A stretch of DNA of 35,472 nt from Desulfobacteraceae bacterium (GTDB lineage: Bacteria; Desulfobacterota; Desulfobacteria; Desulfobacterales; JAABSP01): the NCBI GenBank assembly GCA_011389855.1, contig JAABTM010000020.1:1-35472 (forward strand), in the 5' to 3' direction. Shown here piece by piece: positions 10,917 to 19,685 of the stretch. Position numbers and translations under genes: made by a program. Position 1 is the stretch's first letter, and every line of letters begins with the position of its first letter. The notes beneath the pieces were generated by a model. That model did no database searches. It had not been told where the DNA came from and saw only the letters and a program-made list of their open reading frames with translations.

Positions 10917-11644
10917 GGCTTTAGCAGGTATTCCGGCTTGACATGGCGCATGGCCCTGAAGATGTTCCCCTTGATTTTTCGGTTTCTCCGGTAGAGACCG
11001 TTCAGCAACGCTTTGATTTCGCTTCGCTTTGAAACATCGGCACTGGGGCAAGGGTTTTGGAACGCGGGAAATCCTTCGCCCCGGGCAAAGCGCTTTATAG
11101 CATCTTCGTCGCAAAAAGCCAATGGCCTGATGACGGTAAACAGCCCTTTGAAAAACGATTGGGCCGGCAGCATGGTGGACACTTCGCCGGCGTAGAGGAT
11201 GTTGATGAAGAAGGTTTCGATCAGGTCGTCCTTGTGGTGACCCAGGGCCACCTTGCCGCACCCCAGCCCGTCGGCGATCTCGAAAAGCCGCTGCCGGCGA
11301 CGGCGGGCGCACAGAAAACAGGGATTTTCCCGGTTCGCCTCGCTGTGGGCCACGACCCCGAAATCCGTGGCCTCGACCCGGAGGTCGAGACCGAGTGCTT
11401 CCCTGACGAACCGGGACAACGGCTCGCCGTAGCCGCCGCTGAACCCCGGATCGATATAGACCGGGAAGATCTCATAATCGATGGGCGCCCGGGCCCGCCG
11501 TTCGGCCAGCATCCACAAAAGCGTGAGGCTGTCCTTGCCCCCGGACAGCCCCACCACGATCCGATCTCCGTGGGCGATCATGTCATAATGATGAATCGCC
11601 TTGCCCACGGACCGGTTCAATGCCTTGAACGCCGCGCCCGACAC
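10913..11644 (-). CDS. ttcA: TtcA-like tRNA 2-thiocytidine biosynthesis protein (PP-loop)
   Basis: PP-loop VVGLSGGKDSLTLLWML; NPCFLCARRRRQRLFEIA; LGHHKDDLIETFFINILYAGEVSTMLP. Confidence 0.85.
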   Translation of the reverse strand: MSGAAFKALNRSVGKAIHHYDMIAHGDRIVVGLSGGKDSLTLLWMLAERRARAPIDYEIFPVYIDPGFSGGYGEPLSRFVREALGLDLRVEATDFGVVAHSEANRENPCFLCARRRRQRLFEIADGLGCGKVALGHHKDDLIETFFINILYAGEVSTMLPAQSFFKGLFTVIRPLAFCDEDAIKRFARGEGFPAFQNPCPSADVSKRSEIKALLNGLYRRNRKIKGNIFRAMRHVKPEYLLKP

Positions 11645-11657
11645 GAAGGATTTCCGG

Positions 11658-11858
11658 TCAGGCGTCTTTTTCGTCTCTGATCTTGACCTTGCCGGCCGCG
11701 ATCTCCCGCAACGCGACCACGATGTCTTCGTTTTTCGGGGAACTGACCAGGTATTCCGAGCCTTCCCGGATCTGCCGGACCCGCTTGGCCACCATATGCA
11801 CCAGCATGAACCGGTTTTCCACCTTCTGGAGGCAGTCTTCTACAGTGATCCGCGCCAT
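11658..11858 (-). CDS. rpoZ: RNA polymerase omega subunit
   Basis: MARITVEDCLQKVENRFMLVHMVAKRVRQI...VVALREIAAGKV; AAGGAG upstream. Confidence 0.95.
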   Translation of the reverse strand: MARITVEDCLQKVENRFMLVHMVAKRVRQIREGSEYLVSSPKNEDIVVALREIAAGKVKIRDEKDA

Positions 11859-11895
11859 GGCGCTTTCTCCTTATTGATTGTGATTGGAAGATCCT

Positions 11896-12363
11896 TCACT
11901 CGATCTCCACCAGTTCATAGGAACGGCGCCCGCCCGGCGCCTGGAGGACCACTTCGGCCCCCTCGCCCTTGCCGAGAATGGCTTTGCCCAGCGGGGAAGA
12001 GACGGAGATCCGGCCCTGTTCGATGTTCGACTCGTCCGGCCCCACCAGCTGGTACCGGACCTCTTCGCCGGTGTCGATGTTTTCCAGCACCACCCGGCAC
12101 CCGAAGACCGCCTTGTCCTTTGGGACGGAATCAGGGTCGATGATGTCGGCGTTGGCCAGCTTGAACTCCAGCTCGCCGATGCGGCCCTCCAGAAATCCCT
12201 GGCGGTCCTTGGCCGCGTCGAATTCCGCGTTCTCCGAGAGGTCGCCGTGGGCACGGGCCTCCTCGATGGCCTTGATGTTCTCGGGCCGGGCCACGGTCTT
12301 CAGGTGGACCAGTTCCTGTTTGAGGTGATCATATCCCTGTTTCGTGATGGGTACGCGTTGCAA
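11896..12363 (-). CDS. greA: Transcription elongation factor GreA (TTG start)
   Basis: LQRVPITKQGYDHLKQELVHLK...ARAHGDLSENAEFDAAKDRQGFLEGRI; start inferred as TTG at 12363 with TTAGGAG upstream. The track ORF (to 13467) overextends through asd. Confidence 0.94.
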   Translation of the reverse strand: MQRVPITKQGYDHLKQELVHLKTVARPENIKAIEEARAHGDLSENAEFDAAKDRQGFLEGRIGELEFKLANADIIDPDSVPKDKAVFGCRVVLENIDTGEEVRYQLVGPDESNIEQGRISVSSPLGKAILGKGEGAEVVLQAPGGRRSYELVEIE

Positions 12364-12407
12364 TGGTTCGACTCCTAATTTCTTACTTTGGGTTTCGTTC
12401 TTTTGGG

Positions 12408-13430
12408 TTACAGATAATCGGAGGCCAGCAGCTGGGCGATCTGGACGGCGTTGGTGGCCGCCCCTTTGCGGATGTTGTCCGCCACCACCCACATGTCGAG
12501 GCCGTTTTCGATGGAGATGTCCTTCCGAAGGCGGCCCACCAGGGTCATATCCTGGCCGGCCCCGTCGATGGCCATGGGGTAGACGTCGTTGGCCGGGTCG
12601 TCCACCACCTTGACGCCGGGGGCGTTTTCCAGCAGCGCCCGGGCCGCTTCGGCCGAGAGCGGATCCCGGGTCTCCACATTGACGGCCTCGGAATGGCCGT
12701 AAAAGACCGGCACCCGGACGGTGGTGGCGGTCACGGCGATGCGGTCGTCCTCCAGGATCTTCCGGGTTTCGTTGACCATCTTCATTTCTTCCCCGGTGTA
12801 GCCGTTTTCCTGGAACTTGTCGATGTGGGGAAGGCAATTGAAGGCGATCCGGTGGGGGTAGACCTTCTCCTTGTAATCGAGAAAGTTGATCATGGCCCGG
12901 GTCCCGTCGAAGAGTTCGTCCACCGCCTTTTTGCCGGTGCCGGAAACAGCCTGGTAGGTGGCCACCACGATCCGCTTGATGCCGGCCTTCCGGTAGATCG
13001 GGTTGAGGGCCACCACCATCTGGATGGTGGAGCAGTTGGGGTTGGCGATGATCCCTTTTTTGGTGTAGCCGGCGATGGCGTGAGGGTTGACTTCGGGCAC
13101 GACTAACGGCACGTCGGGGTCCATCCGCCAGGCGCTGGAATTGTCCACCACCACGCACCCGCTCTTTGCCGCCGCCGGGGCGAACCGCCGGCTGGTCCCG
13201 CCGCCGGCGGAGAAGATGGCGATGTCCACGCCCTTGAAGGAGGACTCGGTCAGTTCTTCCACTTCCACGTCGTTGCCTTTGAACCGCAGCCGGCGGCCCG
13301 CCGAGCGGGCGGAGGCCATAAGGCGGAGACCGTTCAGGGGAAAGTCGCTTTCTTCCAGGCAGGCGATCATCTGATTGCCCACCGCCCCGGTGGCGCCGAC
13401 AACCGCCACATTCAATTTTTTCTGCGTCAT
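12408..13430 (-). CDS. asd: Aspartate-semialdehyde dehydrogenase
   Basis: LNVAVVGATGAVGNQMIACLEE...SAGGGTSRRFAPAAAKSGCVVVDNSSAWRMDPDVPLVVPEVN...NPNCSTIQMVVAL. Confidence 0.97.
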   Translation of the reverse strand: MTQKKLNVAVVGATGAVGNQMIACLEESDFPLNGLRLMASARSAGRRLRFKGNDVEVEELTESSFKGVDIAIFSAGGGTSRRFAPAAAKSGCVVVDNSSAWRMDPDVPLVVPEVNPHAIAGYTKKGIIANPNCSTIQMVVALNPIYRKAGIKRIVVATYQAVSGTGKKAVDELFDGTRAMINFLDYKEKVYPHRIAFNCLPHIDKFQENGYTGEEMKMVNETRKILEDDRIAVTATTVRVPVFYGHSEAVNVETRDPLSAEAARALLENAPGVKVVDDPANDVYPMAIDGAGQDMTLVGRLRKDISIENGLDMWVVADNIRKGAATNAVQIAQLLASDYL

Positions 13431-13455
13431 GATGTTCGCCTTCCTTCCCGCGAAG

Positions 13456-13587
13456 ATGTAAAGCCAATACCCGTGAACGAATTCTCAGTAGAACAGCCTT
13501 CCAGGCTGTTCAAACAGCCTGGAAGGCTGTTTTACGGGTAAAAAACCGACTGAATCTCATTCATTCACGGGTATTGGATGTAAAGCC
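13456..13587. mobile_element. MITE-like 114-bp palindromic element (13464-13577) flanked by direct repeats
   Basis: Terminal IR CCAATACCCGTGAA (13464-13477)/TTCACGGGTATTGG (13564-13577); direct repeat ATGTAAAGCC at 13456-13465 and 13578-13587; internal AACAGCCTTCCAGGCTGTT-CA-AACAGCCTGGAAGGCTGTT perfect 19-bp IR. Confidence 0.75.
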
Positions 13588-13602
13588 TGTCCGAAAACCG
13601 AA

Positions 13603-13647
13603 AAAACTTCCGACGCCGGGCGGGGTCGCCCGCCGGCCGGAAGTTTT
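13603..13647 (-). terminator. Rho-independent terminator downstream of leuB
   Basis: AAAACTTCCG...CGGAAGTTTT stem with GC-rich inner stem; T-tract on the minus strand (TTTTTTCGG). Confidence 0.8.
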
Positions 13648-13680
13648 CAAGGACTGGCGTCGAATACCGTCTAAGGTCGG

Positions 13681-14748
13681 TCAGATAGAATCGATGTGGG
13701 CCGCGATCAGATCGCCCACCCCGGAAGTGGAATACCCCATTTTCCCGGCGCCCACGTCCTCGATGTCGTCCCGCAGCGCCTTGATCACGCCGCTCTCGAT
13801 CAGAGAGGCGGCCCGGGTTTCGCCCAGGGTCTCCATCATCAACTGGGCCGCGGAGATCGCCGCTATGGGGTTGATGATCCCCTTGCCCGTGTATTTGGGC
13901 GCCGACCCGCCGATGGGCTCGAACATGGAGACCTTTTCCGGGTTGATGTTGCCGCCGGCCGCGATCCCCATGCCCCCCTGAACCATGGCGCCCAGATCGG
14001 TGATGATGTCGCCGAACATGTTGTCGGTGACGATCACGTCGAACCATTCGGGGTTTTTCACCATCCACATGCAGATGGCGTCCACGTGGGCGTAATCGGT
14101 CTCGATGTCCGGGTACTCGGCGGCCACCTCGTTAAACGTTCGCTCCCAGAGGTCGAAGGCGTAGGTGAGGACGTTGGTCTTGCCGCAGAGGGTCAGCTTT
14201 TTCCGCTTGTCCCGCTTCCGGCAGTAGTCGAAGGCGAACCGGATGCACCGCTCCACGCCCTTTCGGGTGTTGATGGACTCCTGGACCGCAACCTCGTCGG
14301 GGGTTCCGTATTTGAGGGACCCGCCGGCGCCGGCGTAGAGTCCTTCGGTGTTCTCCCGGACCACCACGAAATCGATGTCCGCCGGGCCCTTGTTTTTGAT
14401 CGGGGTTTCGACCCCTTCATAGAGCTTGACCGGCCGGAGGTTGATGTACTGATCCAGGTGGAATCGCAGCTTCAGCAGAATCCCTTTTTCCAGGATTCCG
14501 GGCTTCACCTCGGGGTGACCGATGGCGCCCAGGAAGATGGCGTCGGCTTTTTCCAGGGCCTGAACGGTCCTGTCGGGCAGGATCTCGCCGGTGGCCTTGT
14601 AGTGTTCGCCCCCCAGGCGGTAATCGGTGAAATTGAAGGTCAGGTCGCATTTTTGGGCCGCGACCTTCAGAACCTTGATTCCTTCGGCCACGACTTCGGG
14701 GCCGGTGCCGTCCCCCGGAATCACCGCGATGTTATACGTTTTCGACAT
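13681..14748 (-). CDS. leuB: 3-isopropylmalate dehydrogenase
   Basis: [23 protein letters not shown]...[15 protein letters not shown]...[32 protein letters not shown]...[21 protein letters not shown]. Confidence 0.92.
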   Translation of the reverse strand: MSKTYNIAVIPGDGTGPEVVAEGIKVLKVAAQKCDLTFNFTDYRLGGEHYKATGEILPDRTVQALEKADAIFLGAIGHPEVKPGILEKGILLKLRFHLDQYINLRPVKLYEGVETPIKNKGPADIDFVVVRENTEGLYAGAGGSLKYGTPDEVAVQESINTRKGVERCIRFAFDYCRKRDKRKKLTLCGKTNVLTYAFDLWERTFNEVAAEYPDIETDYAHVDAICMWMVKNPEWFDVIVTDNMFGDIITDLGAMVQGGMGIAAGGNINPEKVSMFEPIGGSAPKYTGKGIINPIAAISAAQLMMETLGETRAASLIESGVIKALRDDIEDVGAGKMGYSTSGVGDLIAAHIDSI

Positions 14749-15439
14749 GATCGGTCCCCCTTAAATAGGCAAGTATGGATGTCCCCGCCCGGACTTTGTC
14801 TCCCACCGCGACCTCGGGATGGGCGTCGGCGGGCAGATAGACGTCGAGCCGGGAGCCGAGGCAGATCATCCCGAAGCGCTCCCCCCGGGCAACGGCGTCC
14901 CCTTCCCGGAGGCCGCAAACGATGCGGCGGGCCACCAGGCCGGCGATCTGCACAAAGACGATCTCTTCGCTCTCCCCGGTCCGGACATAGACGGCGTTGT
15001 GCTCGTTCTCCCTGGACGCCTTGTCCAGGTTGGCGGAGAAGAATTTGCCGGGATGGTACTGAATCCGGGTCACCGTCCCCTCGCAGGGGATGCGGTTGAC
15101 ATGGACGTTGAAGACATTCATGAAGATGCTGATCCGGAGCCGCTCCCCTTCCAGGTAGTCGGTCTCCGCCACCTCCGATTTGATGACCTTGCCGTCGGCC
15201 GGGGAGACCACCGCGCCCATGGCCGTGGGCGTCACCCGTTCCGGATCCCGGAAAAAGAGGCAGACGAACAGGGTCGCGACCAGAAAGACCAGGGCCGGAA
15301 CGGCCATCTCCAGCAGGGCGAAAATCACCGTCACAAAGGCCAGGGCCGCGATGAGCGGGTATCCGGTCCTGGCGATGGGAACGGCGGTCTGACTCGGCGG
15401 CTGGGGCCAGTCGTACGGTTTTCCTTCTCGGTTTTCCAT
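14732..15439 (-). CDS. psd: Phosphatidylserine decarboxylase proenzyme (short type)
   Basis: VVSPADGKVIKSEVAETDYLEGERLRISIFMNVFNVHVNRIPCEGTV...GERFGMICLGSRLDVYLP (LGS cleavage motif); start taken at MENREGK; 17-bp overlap with leuB. Confidence 0.92.
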   Translation of the reverse strand: MENREGKPYDWPQPPSQTAVPIARTGYPLIAALAFVTVIFALLEMAVPALVFLVATLFVCLFFRDPERVTPTAMGAVVSPADGKVIKSEVAETDYLEGERLRISIFMNVFNVHVNRIPCEGTVTRIQYHPGKFFSANLDKASRENEHNAVYVRTGESEEIVFVQIAGLVARRIVCGLREGDAVARGERFGMICLGSRLDVYLPADAHPEVAVGDKVRAGTSILAYLRGTDHVENV

Positions 15440-15502
15440 GTCGGCTTTCGTTTGGTCTGTTTTACCTGTCCCGGGTCGCCCCTCCGGTTGCATCGCGTGT
15501 AA

Positions 15503-15536
15503 AAAATCGGAGTGCAAAACAGTGGTTTTGCACTCC
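15503..15536 (-). terminator. Rho-independent terminator downstream of tsaB / upstream of psd
   Basis: Minus strand GGAGTGCAAAAC-CACT-GTTTTGCACTCC-GATTTTTT; perfect 12-bp stem. Confidence 0.88.
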
Positions 15537-15601
15537 GTTGGGGTCGATCCGGCTATATATATTCGATTGACCCTAACAAAGGGCGGGAAAGCTGTCAATA
15601 T

Positions 15602-16315
15602 CTATGTAGAATGAGGCGCGCCTTTTTTGCCGGGGACAGTCCCGGGCAGCCGGGCGTCGGACTTCCGGATATAGTGGGGCGCGAACCGGACCGGGTCGTC
15701 CGAGTCGTTTTTCGCCAGCCGTTCCAGCCCCATAAAGGCCAGGGTGGAGGCCCGGAGGACGTGGGCTTCGGGTGGCGCGAACCGGGCTTTGTCGCCCAGG
15801 GCCTCCCGGATGACCTGTCGGTAGAGCGCCGCGCCGTTGCCTATGAACAAACAGGGACCGTCCATGGCGGACAGGGCCGCGGCCGGCGGCAGGGCGTCCT
15901 CCGGCGTCTCTTTCCGAAGGATCCCGTCTTCGCAACGGTACCGGCAGCAGAAGACCTCGTTGCGCCGGGCGTCGATCCAGGCGCGGACCGCGCCGTCCCG
16001 GACCGGGGCCTGACGGGCCAGCCCCTCCAGGTTGGAGATCCCCGCCAGGGGTTTGCCGACCGCGGTGCAGAGGCCCTTCAAGGTGCTGATGCCGATGCGA
16101 AGGCCCGTAAAACTGCCCGGTCCCCGGGCCGCGACGAACCCGTCCAGATCGCCCAGGGACCAGCCGGCCATGTCCAGCGCCCGCTGGATCGTCTCCATGA
16201 GATGCCGGGAGTGGGTCTGCCGGCTGACGGCGGTGATCTCCGCCCGAAGGGTCTCCCCCTCGGTCAGGGCGACGCCGAGGCTTTCCGTGGCCGTGTCCAC
16301 CGCCAGGAGCTTCAT
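15602..16315 (-). CDS. tsaB: tRNA threonylcarbamoyladenosine biosynthesis protein TsaB
   Basis: MKLLAVDTATESLGVALTEGE...GFVAARGPGSFTGLRIGISTLKGLC; ATGA overlap with lon. Confidence 0.93.
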   Translation of the reverse strand: MKLLAVDTATESLGVALTEGETLRAEITAVSRQTHSRHLMETIQRALDMAGWSLGDLDGFVAARGPGSFTGLRIGISTLKGLCTAVGKPLAGISNLEGLARQAPVRDGAVRAWIDARRNEVFCCRYRCEDGILRKETPEDALPPAAALSAMDGPCLFIGNGAALYRQVIREALGDKARFAPPEAHVLRASTLAFMGLERLAKNDSDDPVRFAPHYIRKSDARLPGTVPGKKGAPHST

Positions 16316-18705
16316 GGGGCGGATTCCGCCTCCGCTTCCTTGAGGGTCAGATCGAGCACCTCGTCCATGTTCCGGACGGAGACGAACCGGAGTTTCCGCT
16401 TCACGTTCATGGGGATCTCCGACAGATCCTTCCGGTTCTTGTGGGGTATTATCACCGTCTTGATCCCGCCCCGGACCGCGCCCAGGGCCTTTTCCTTGAG
16501 ACCGCCGATGGGCAGTATCCGGCCCCGGAGGGTGATCTCGCCGGTCATGGCCACGTACTGGTCGATGGGGCGACCCGTCAGCGCCGAAATGAGGGCCGCG
16601 GCCATGGCCACGCCGGCGGAGGGGCCGTCCTTGGGGATAGCGCCCGCCGGCACATGGATGTGGATGTCCACATTTTCAAACAAACTCTCCTCGATGCCGA
16701 AGTCGGCGAGGTTTTTCCGGGCGTAGGAGACGGCGGCCCGGGCCGACTCCTGCATCACCTCCCCCAACTGGCCGGTTATGATCAGATCCCCCTTGCCGCC
16801 GATGAGGGATGCCTCCACGTAGAGAACCTCGCCCCCCACCTGGGTCCAGGCCAGGCCGGTGGCCAGCCCCACCTGGCTCTCCTCCTGGTCCATTTCGGGG
16901 ATGTACTGGGCAACGCCGAGGTATTTGGAGATGTTGTTCTTGGTGATGGTGTACGGCCCCTTGTCCCCTTCGGCGATCTTCCGGGCCACCTTCCGGCAGA
17001 GGGTTCCGATCTCTCGTTCCAGGTTCCGCAGCCCCGCCTCGGAGGTGTACTCGGTGATCATCTGGTACATGGCCCCCGGGCTGATGGCGATGTTTTTGGG
17101 CTTGAGGCCGTTTTCTTTGATCTGCCGGGGCAGCAGATGGGTTTCGGCGATGATCTTCTTCTCTTCCTCGGTGTAGCCCGACAGATGAATCACCTCCATC
17201 CGGTCGTAAAGGGCCGAGGGGATGGTGTCGGTGAGGTTGGCCGTGAGAATGAACATCACCTTGGACAGATCGAAAGGCAGGTTGAGGTAATGATCGCTGA
17301 AAGCGACGTTTTGCTCGGGATCCAGGGCCTCCAGAAGGGCCGACGACGGGTCGCCCCGGAAGTCGGAGACGAGCTTGTCGATCTCGTCCATCATGAAGAC
17401 CGGATTGTTGACGCCGCATCCTTTGACGCCCTGGATGATCCGGCCCGGCAGGGCTCCAATATAGGTGCGCCGATGGCCCCGGATTTCGGCTTCGTCACGG
17501 ACCCCGCCAAGGGAGATCCGAACGAACTTCCGCTTCATGGCCGTGGAGATGGCCCGGCCCAGGGAGGTCTTGCCCACGCCCGGCGGACCCACGAAACACA
17601 GGATCGGCCCCTTCATGTCGGGGTTGAGCTTCCGGACGCTCAGGTATTCGAGAATCCGGTCCTTGATCCGGTCGAGGCCGTAGTGGTGCTTGTCCAGCAC
17701 CGCCTTGGCCTTTTTGATGTCGAGCATGTCCTTGGTGGACTTGTTCCATGGGAGTTCCACCAGCCACTCGAGATAGGTGCGGACGATGGAGGATTCCGCC
17801 GAATCGGGGTGCATCCCCTCCAGCCGCTTGAGCTGCTTTTTGGCCTCCCCGTCCACCTCCCGGGGCATTTTGGCCTTCTTGATCTTCTTGCCGAACTCCT
17901 CGATCTCCTGGATCTTGTCGTCGTATTCCCCCAGCTCCCGGTGAATGGCCCGGACCTGTTCCCGCAGATAGTAATCCCGCTGGCTCTTGGAGATTTCGTC
18001 CCGAACGTCGGACTGGATCTTGGCCTGCATGGCGGACAGTTCCATCTCCCGGGAGAGGAGGTCGTTGACTTTTTTGAGCCGTTCGGCCGGATCGACGATC
18101 TCCAGGAGCATCTGGGCTTCTTCGATCTTGAGCTTCAGGTTGGAGCCCACCAGGTCGGCCAGCTTGCCGGGATCGTCGATGCTCTCCAGGATGGCCCCCA
18201 CCTCGCCGGTCAGTTCCCCCCGCAGGGCCAGTATCTTCTCGGAGTGTTCCCGGACGTTGCGCATGAGGGCTTCGGTCTCCATGTCGGCCTCTTCCGGAGA
18301 AAACTCGGGAATCAACTCCACCTTTACCCGGTACCAGGACCGCTTCCGGGTGTAGGTGTCGATCCTGGCCTTGGAGATCCCCTGGACCAGGGCCTTGAGA
18401 CGGCCGTCGGGGAGCTTGAGCATCCGCAGCACCCTTCCCACGGTCCCCACGCCGTAGATCTGCTCGGGCTTGGGATCTTCGAGGGTGGTGTCCTTCTGGG
18501 TGGCCAGAAAAATGTAGCTGTCACGGGCCACGGCTTCTTCCACCGCGCGCACCGATTTTTCCCGACCCACGAACAGGGGCAGCAGCATATCCGTAAAGAT
18601 GACCACATCCCGGACCGGCATCAGGGGCATGTTGTCCGGGATGTCCTCTTCTTTGTCCTCTTCTTCGATGATGCTGATCAAATCGTCATTGTCCGTTTCA
18701 GCCAT
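16312..18705 (-). CDS. lon: ATP-dependent protease Lon
   Basis: LMPVRDVVIFTDMLLPLFVGREKS...CFVGPPGVGKTSLGRAISTAM...VPAGAIPKDGPSAGVAMAAALISALTGRP. Confidence 0.98.
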   Translation of the reverse strand: MAETDNDDLISIIEEEDKEEDIPDNMPLMPVRDVVIFTDMLLPLFVGREKSVRAVEEAVARDSYIFLATQKDTTLEDPKPEQIYGVGTVGRVLRMLKLPDGRLKALVQGISKARIDTYTRKRSWYRVKVELIPEFSPEEADMETEALMRNVREHSEKILALRGELTGEVGAILESIDDPGKLADLVGSNLKLKIEEAQMLLEIVDPAERLKKVNDLLSREMELSAMQAKIQSDVRDEISKSQRDYYLREQVRAIHRELGEYDDKIQEIEEFGKKIKKAKMPREVDGEAKKQLKRLEGMHPDSAESSIVRTYLEWLVELPWNKSTKDMLDIKKAKAVLDKHHYGLDRIKDRILEYLSVRKLNPDMKGPILCFVGPPGVGKTSLGRAISTAMKRKFVRISLGGVRDEAEIRGHRRTYIGALPGRIIQGVKGCGVNNPVFMMDEIDKLVSDFRGDPSSALLEALDPEQNVAFSDHYLNLPFDLSKVMFILTANLTDTIPSALYDRMEVIHLSGYTEEEKKIIAETHLLPRQIKENGLKPKNIAISPGAMYQMITEYTSEAGLRNLEREIGTLCRKVARKIAEGDKGPYTITKNNISKYLGVAQYIPEMDQEESQVGLATGLAWTQVGGEVLYVEASLIGGKGDLIITGQLGEVMQESARAAVSYARKNLADFGIEESLFENVDIHIHVPAGAIPKDGPSAGVAMAAALISALTGRPIDQYVAMTGEITLRGRILPIGGLKEKALGAVRGGIKTVIIPHKNRKDLSEIPMNVKRKLRFVSVRNMDEVLDLTLKEAEAESAP

Positions 18706-18751
18706 GGGCCCTCCATCCTTTCGATCTCTTCGCGTAAACCATAAACAATCA

Positions 18752-18779
18752 ATAATAAATCATTCCTCGGATTTGACAA
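18752..18779 (-). promoter_or_regulatory. Sigma70-like promoter for lon-tsaB
   Basis: Minus strand TTGTCA-N16-TATTAT, about 50 nt upstream of lon. Confidence 0.5.
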
Positions 18780-18903
18780 CATGGACGCTTGATTTTTTTC
18801 GGTGATCCGCTTAAGATGCGGGCAAATACGGACGCAAAAGAGACCTCAACCGCGGGGTTCCCGGCCCGCCCGCGCAAAGAAAACAAAAAGGATCGCCGCA
18901 CCC

Positions 18904-19680
18904 ATGCCCCAACCGATCATCGTCGGAATTTTCGCCTTTTTCTTCGGGCTCTGCATCGGCAGCTTTCTCAATGTCTGCATCTACCGGCTGCCGACCTCCC
19001 GATCCATCGTCAGGCCCCGATCCATGTGCCTTAAATGCGGCCATCAGCTCTCCGCCGCCGACAACATCCCCCTCCTCAGCTACGCGGCGCTCGGGGGAAA
19101 ATGCCGGAGCTGCGGCGTGCGGATCTCTCTCCGCTATCCCCTGGTGGAACTGCTGAGCGGGATCATGGCCGTCGCCGCCCTCTACCGGTTCGGCCTCACG
19201 CCGCAGGCCCTGATCTATTATATTTTTATCGCGACCCTGATCGTCATCACCTTCATCGACCTGGACCACCGGATCATCCCCGACGTCGTCACCCTGCCGG
19301 GGATCCCCGTCTTCTTTCTGGCGGCCCTGTTCCTGCCGGAGGTGAGCGTCAAGGATTCCATCACCGGCCTGCTGGCGGGGGGCGGGATTCTGTTCCTGGT
19401 GGCCTGGTCCTACGAACGGTTGACGGGCAAGGAGGGCATGGGCGGGGGCGACATCAAGCTGCTGGCCATGATGGGGACGCTTTTGGGGTGGAAAGGGGTG
19501 GTCTTCACCATTTTTGTGTCCTCGGCCGCCGGGACCCTGGTGGGGATTCCCCTCATGCTGTTCAGCCGGGCCGACATGAAGCTGGCGATCCCCTACGGCC
19601 CCTTTCTGGCCGCCGCCTGCGTCGCATATTTCTTCTTTGGACCGGAACTGATCGGCTGGTATTTCAATATGCTCCGGTAG
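18904..19680 (+). CDS. Type IV prepilin leader peptidase (A24 family)
   Basis: MPQPIIVGIFAFFFGLCIGSFLNVCIYRLP; CLKCG...CRSCG zinc-type motifs; GMGGGDIKLLAMMG. Start trimmed from track start 18802. Confidence 0.93.
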   Translation: MPQPIIVGIFAFFFGLCIGSFLNVCIYRLPTSRSIVRPRSMCLKCGHQLSAADNIPLLSYAALGGKCRSCGVRISLRYPLVELLSGIMAVAALYRFGLTPQALIYYIFIATLIVITFIDLDHRIIPDVVTLPGIPVFFLAALFLPEVSVKDSITGLLAGGGILFLVAWSYERLTGKEGMGGGDIKLLAMMGTLLGWKGVVFTIFVSSAAGTLVGIPLMLFSRADMKLAIPYGPFLAAACVAYFFFGPELIGWYFNMLR

Positions 19681-19685
19681 GCGCC

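Noticed and set aside
10917-11312. Upstream extension of the folE2 ORF to 11312
   Set aside because: Extension is an off-frame reading of the ttcA-like gene; the ATG at 10916 matches the family start.
12940-12955. AACAGCCTGG inside asd resembling the MITE inner repeat
   Set aside because: Only about 10 nt shared, in conserved coding sequence; coincidental.
12378-13467. Upstream extension of the 523-aa greA-containing ORF
   Set aside because: Residues upstream of LQRVPITKQG are an off-frame reading of asd; greA starts at the TTG with its own RBS. Not a fusion protein.
16441-18744. 767-aa plus-strand ORF antisense to lon
   Set aside because: Shadow ORF of a highly conserved gene; stop-free only because of codon bias.
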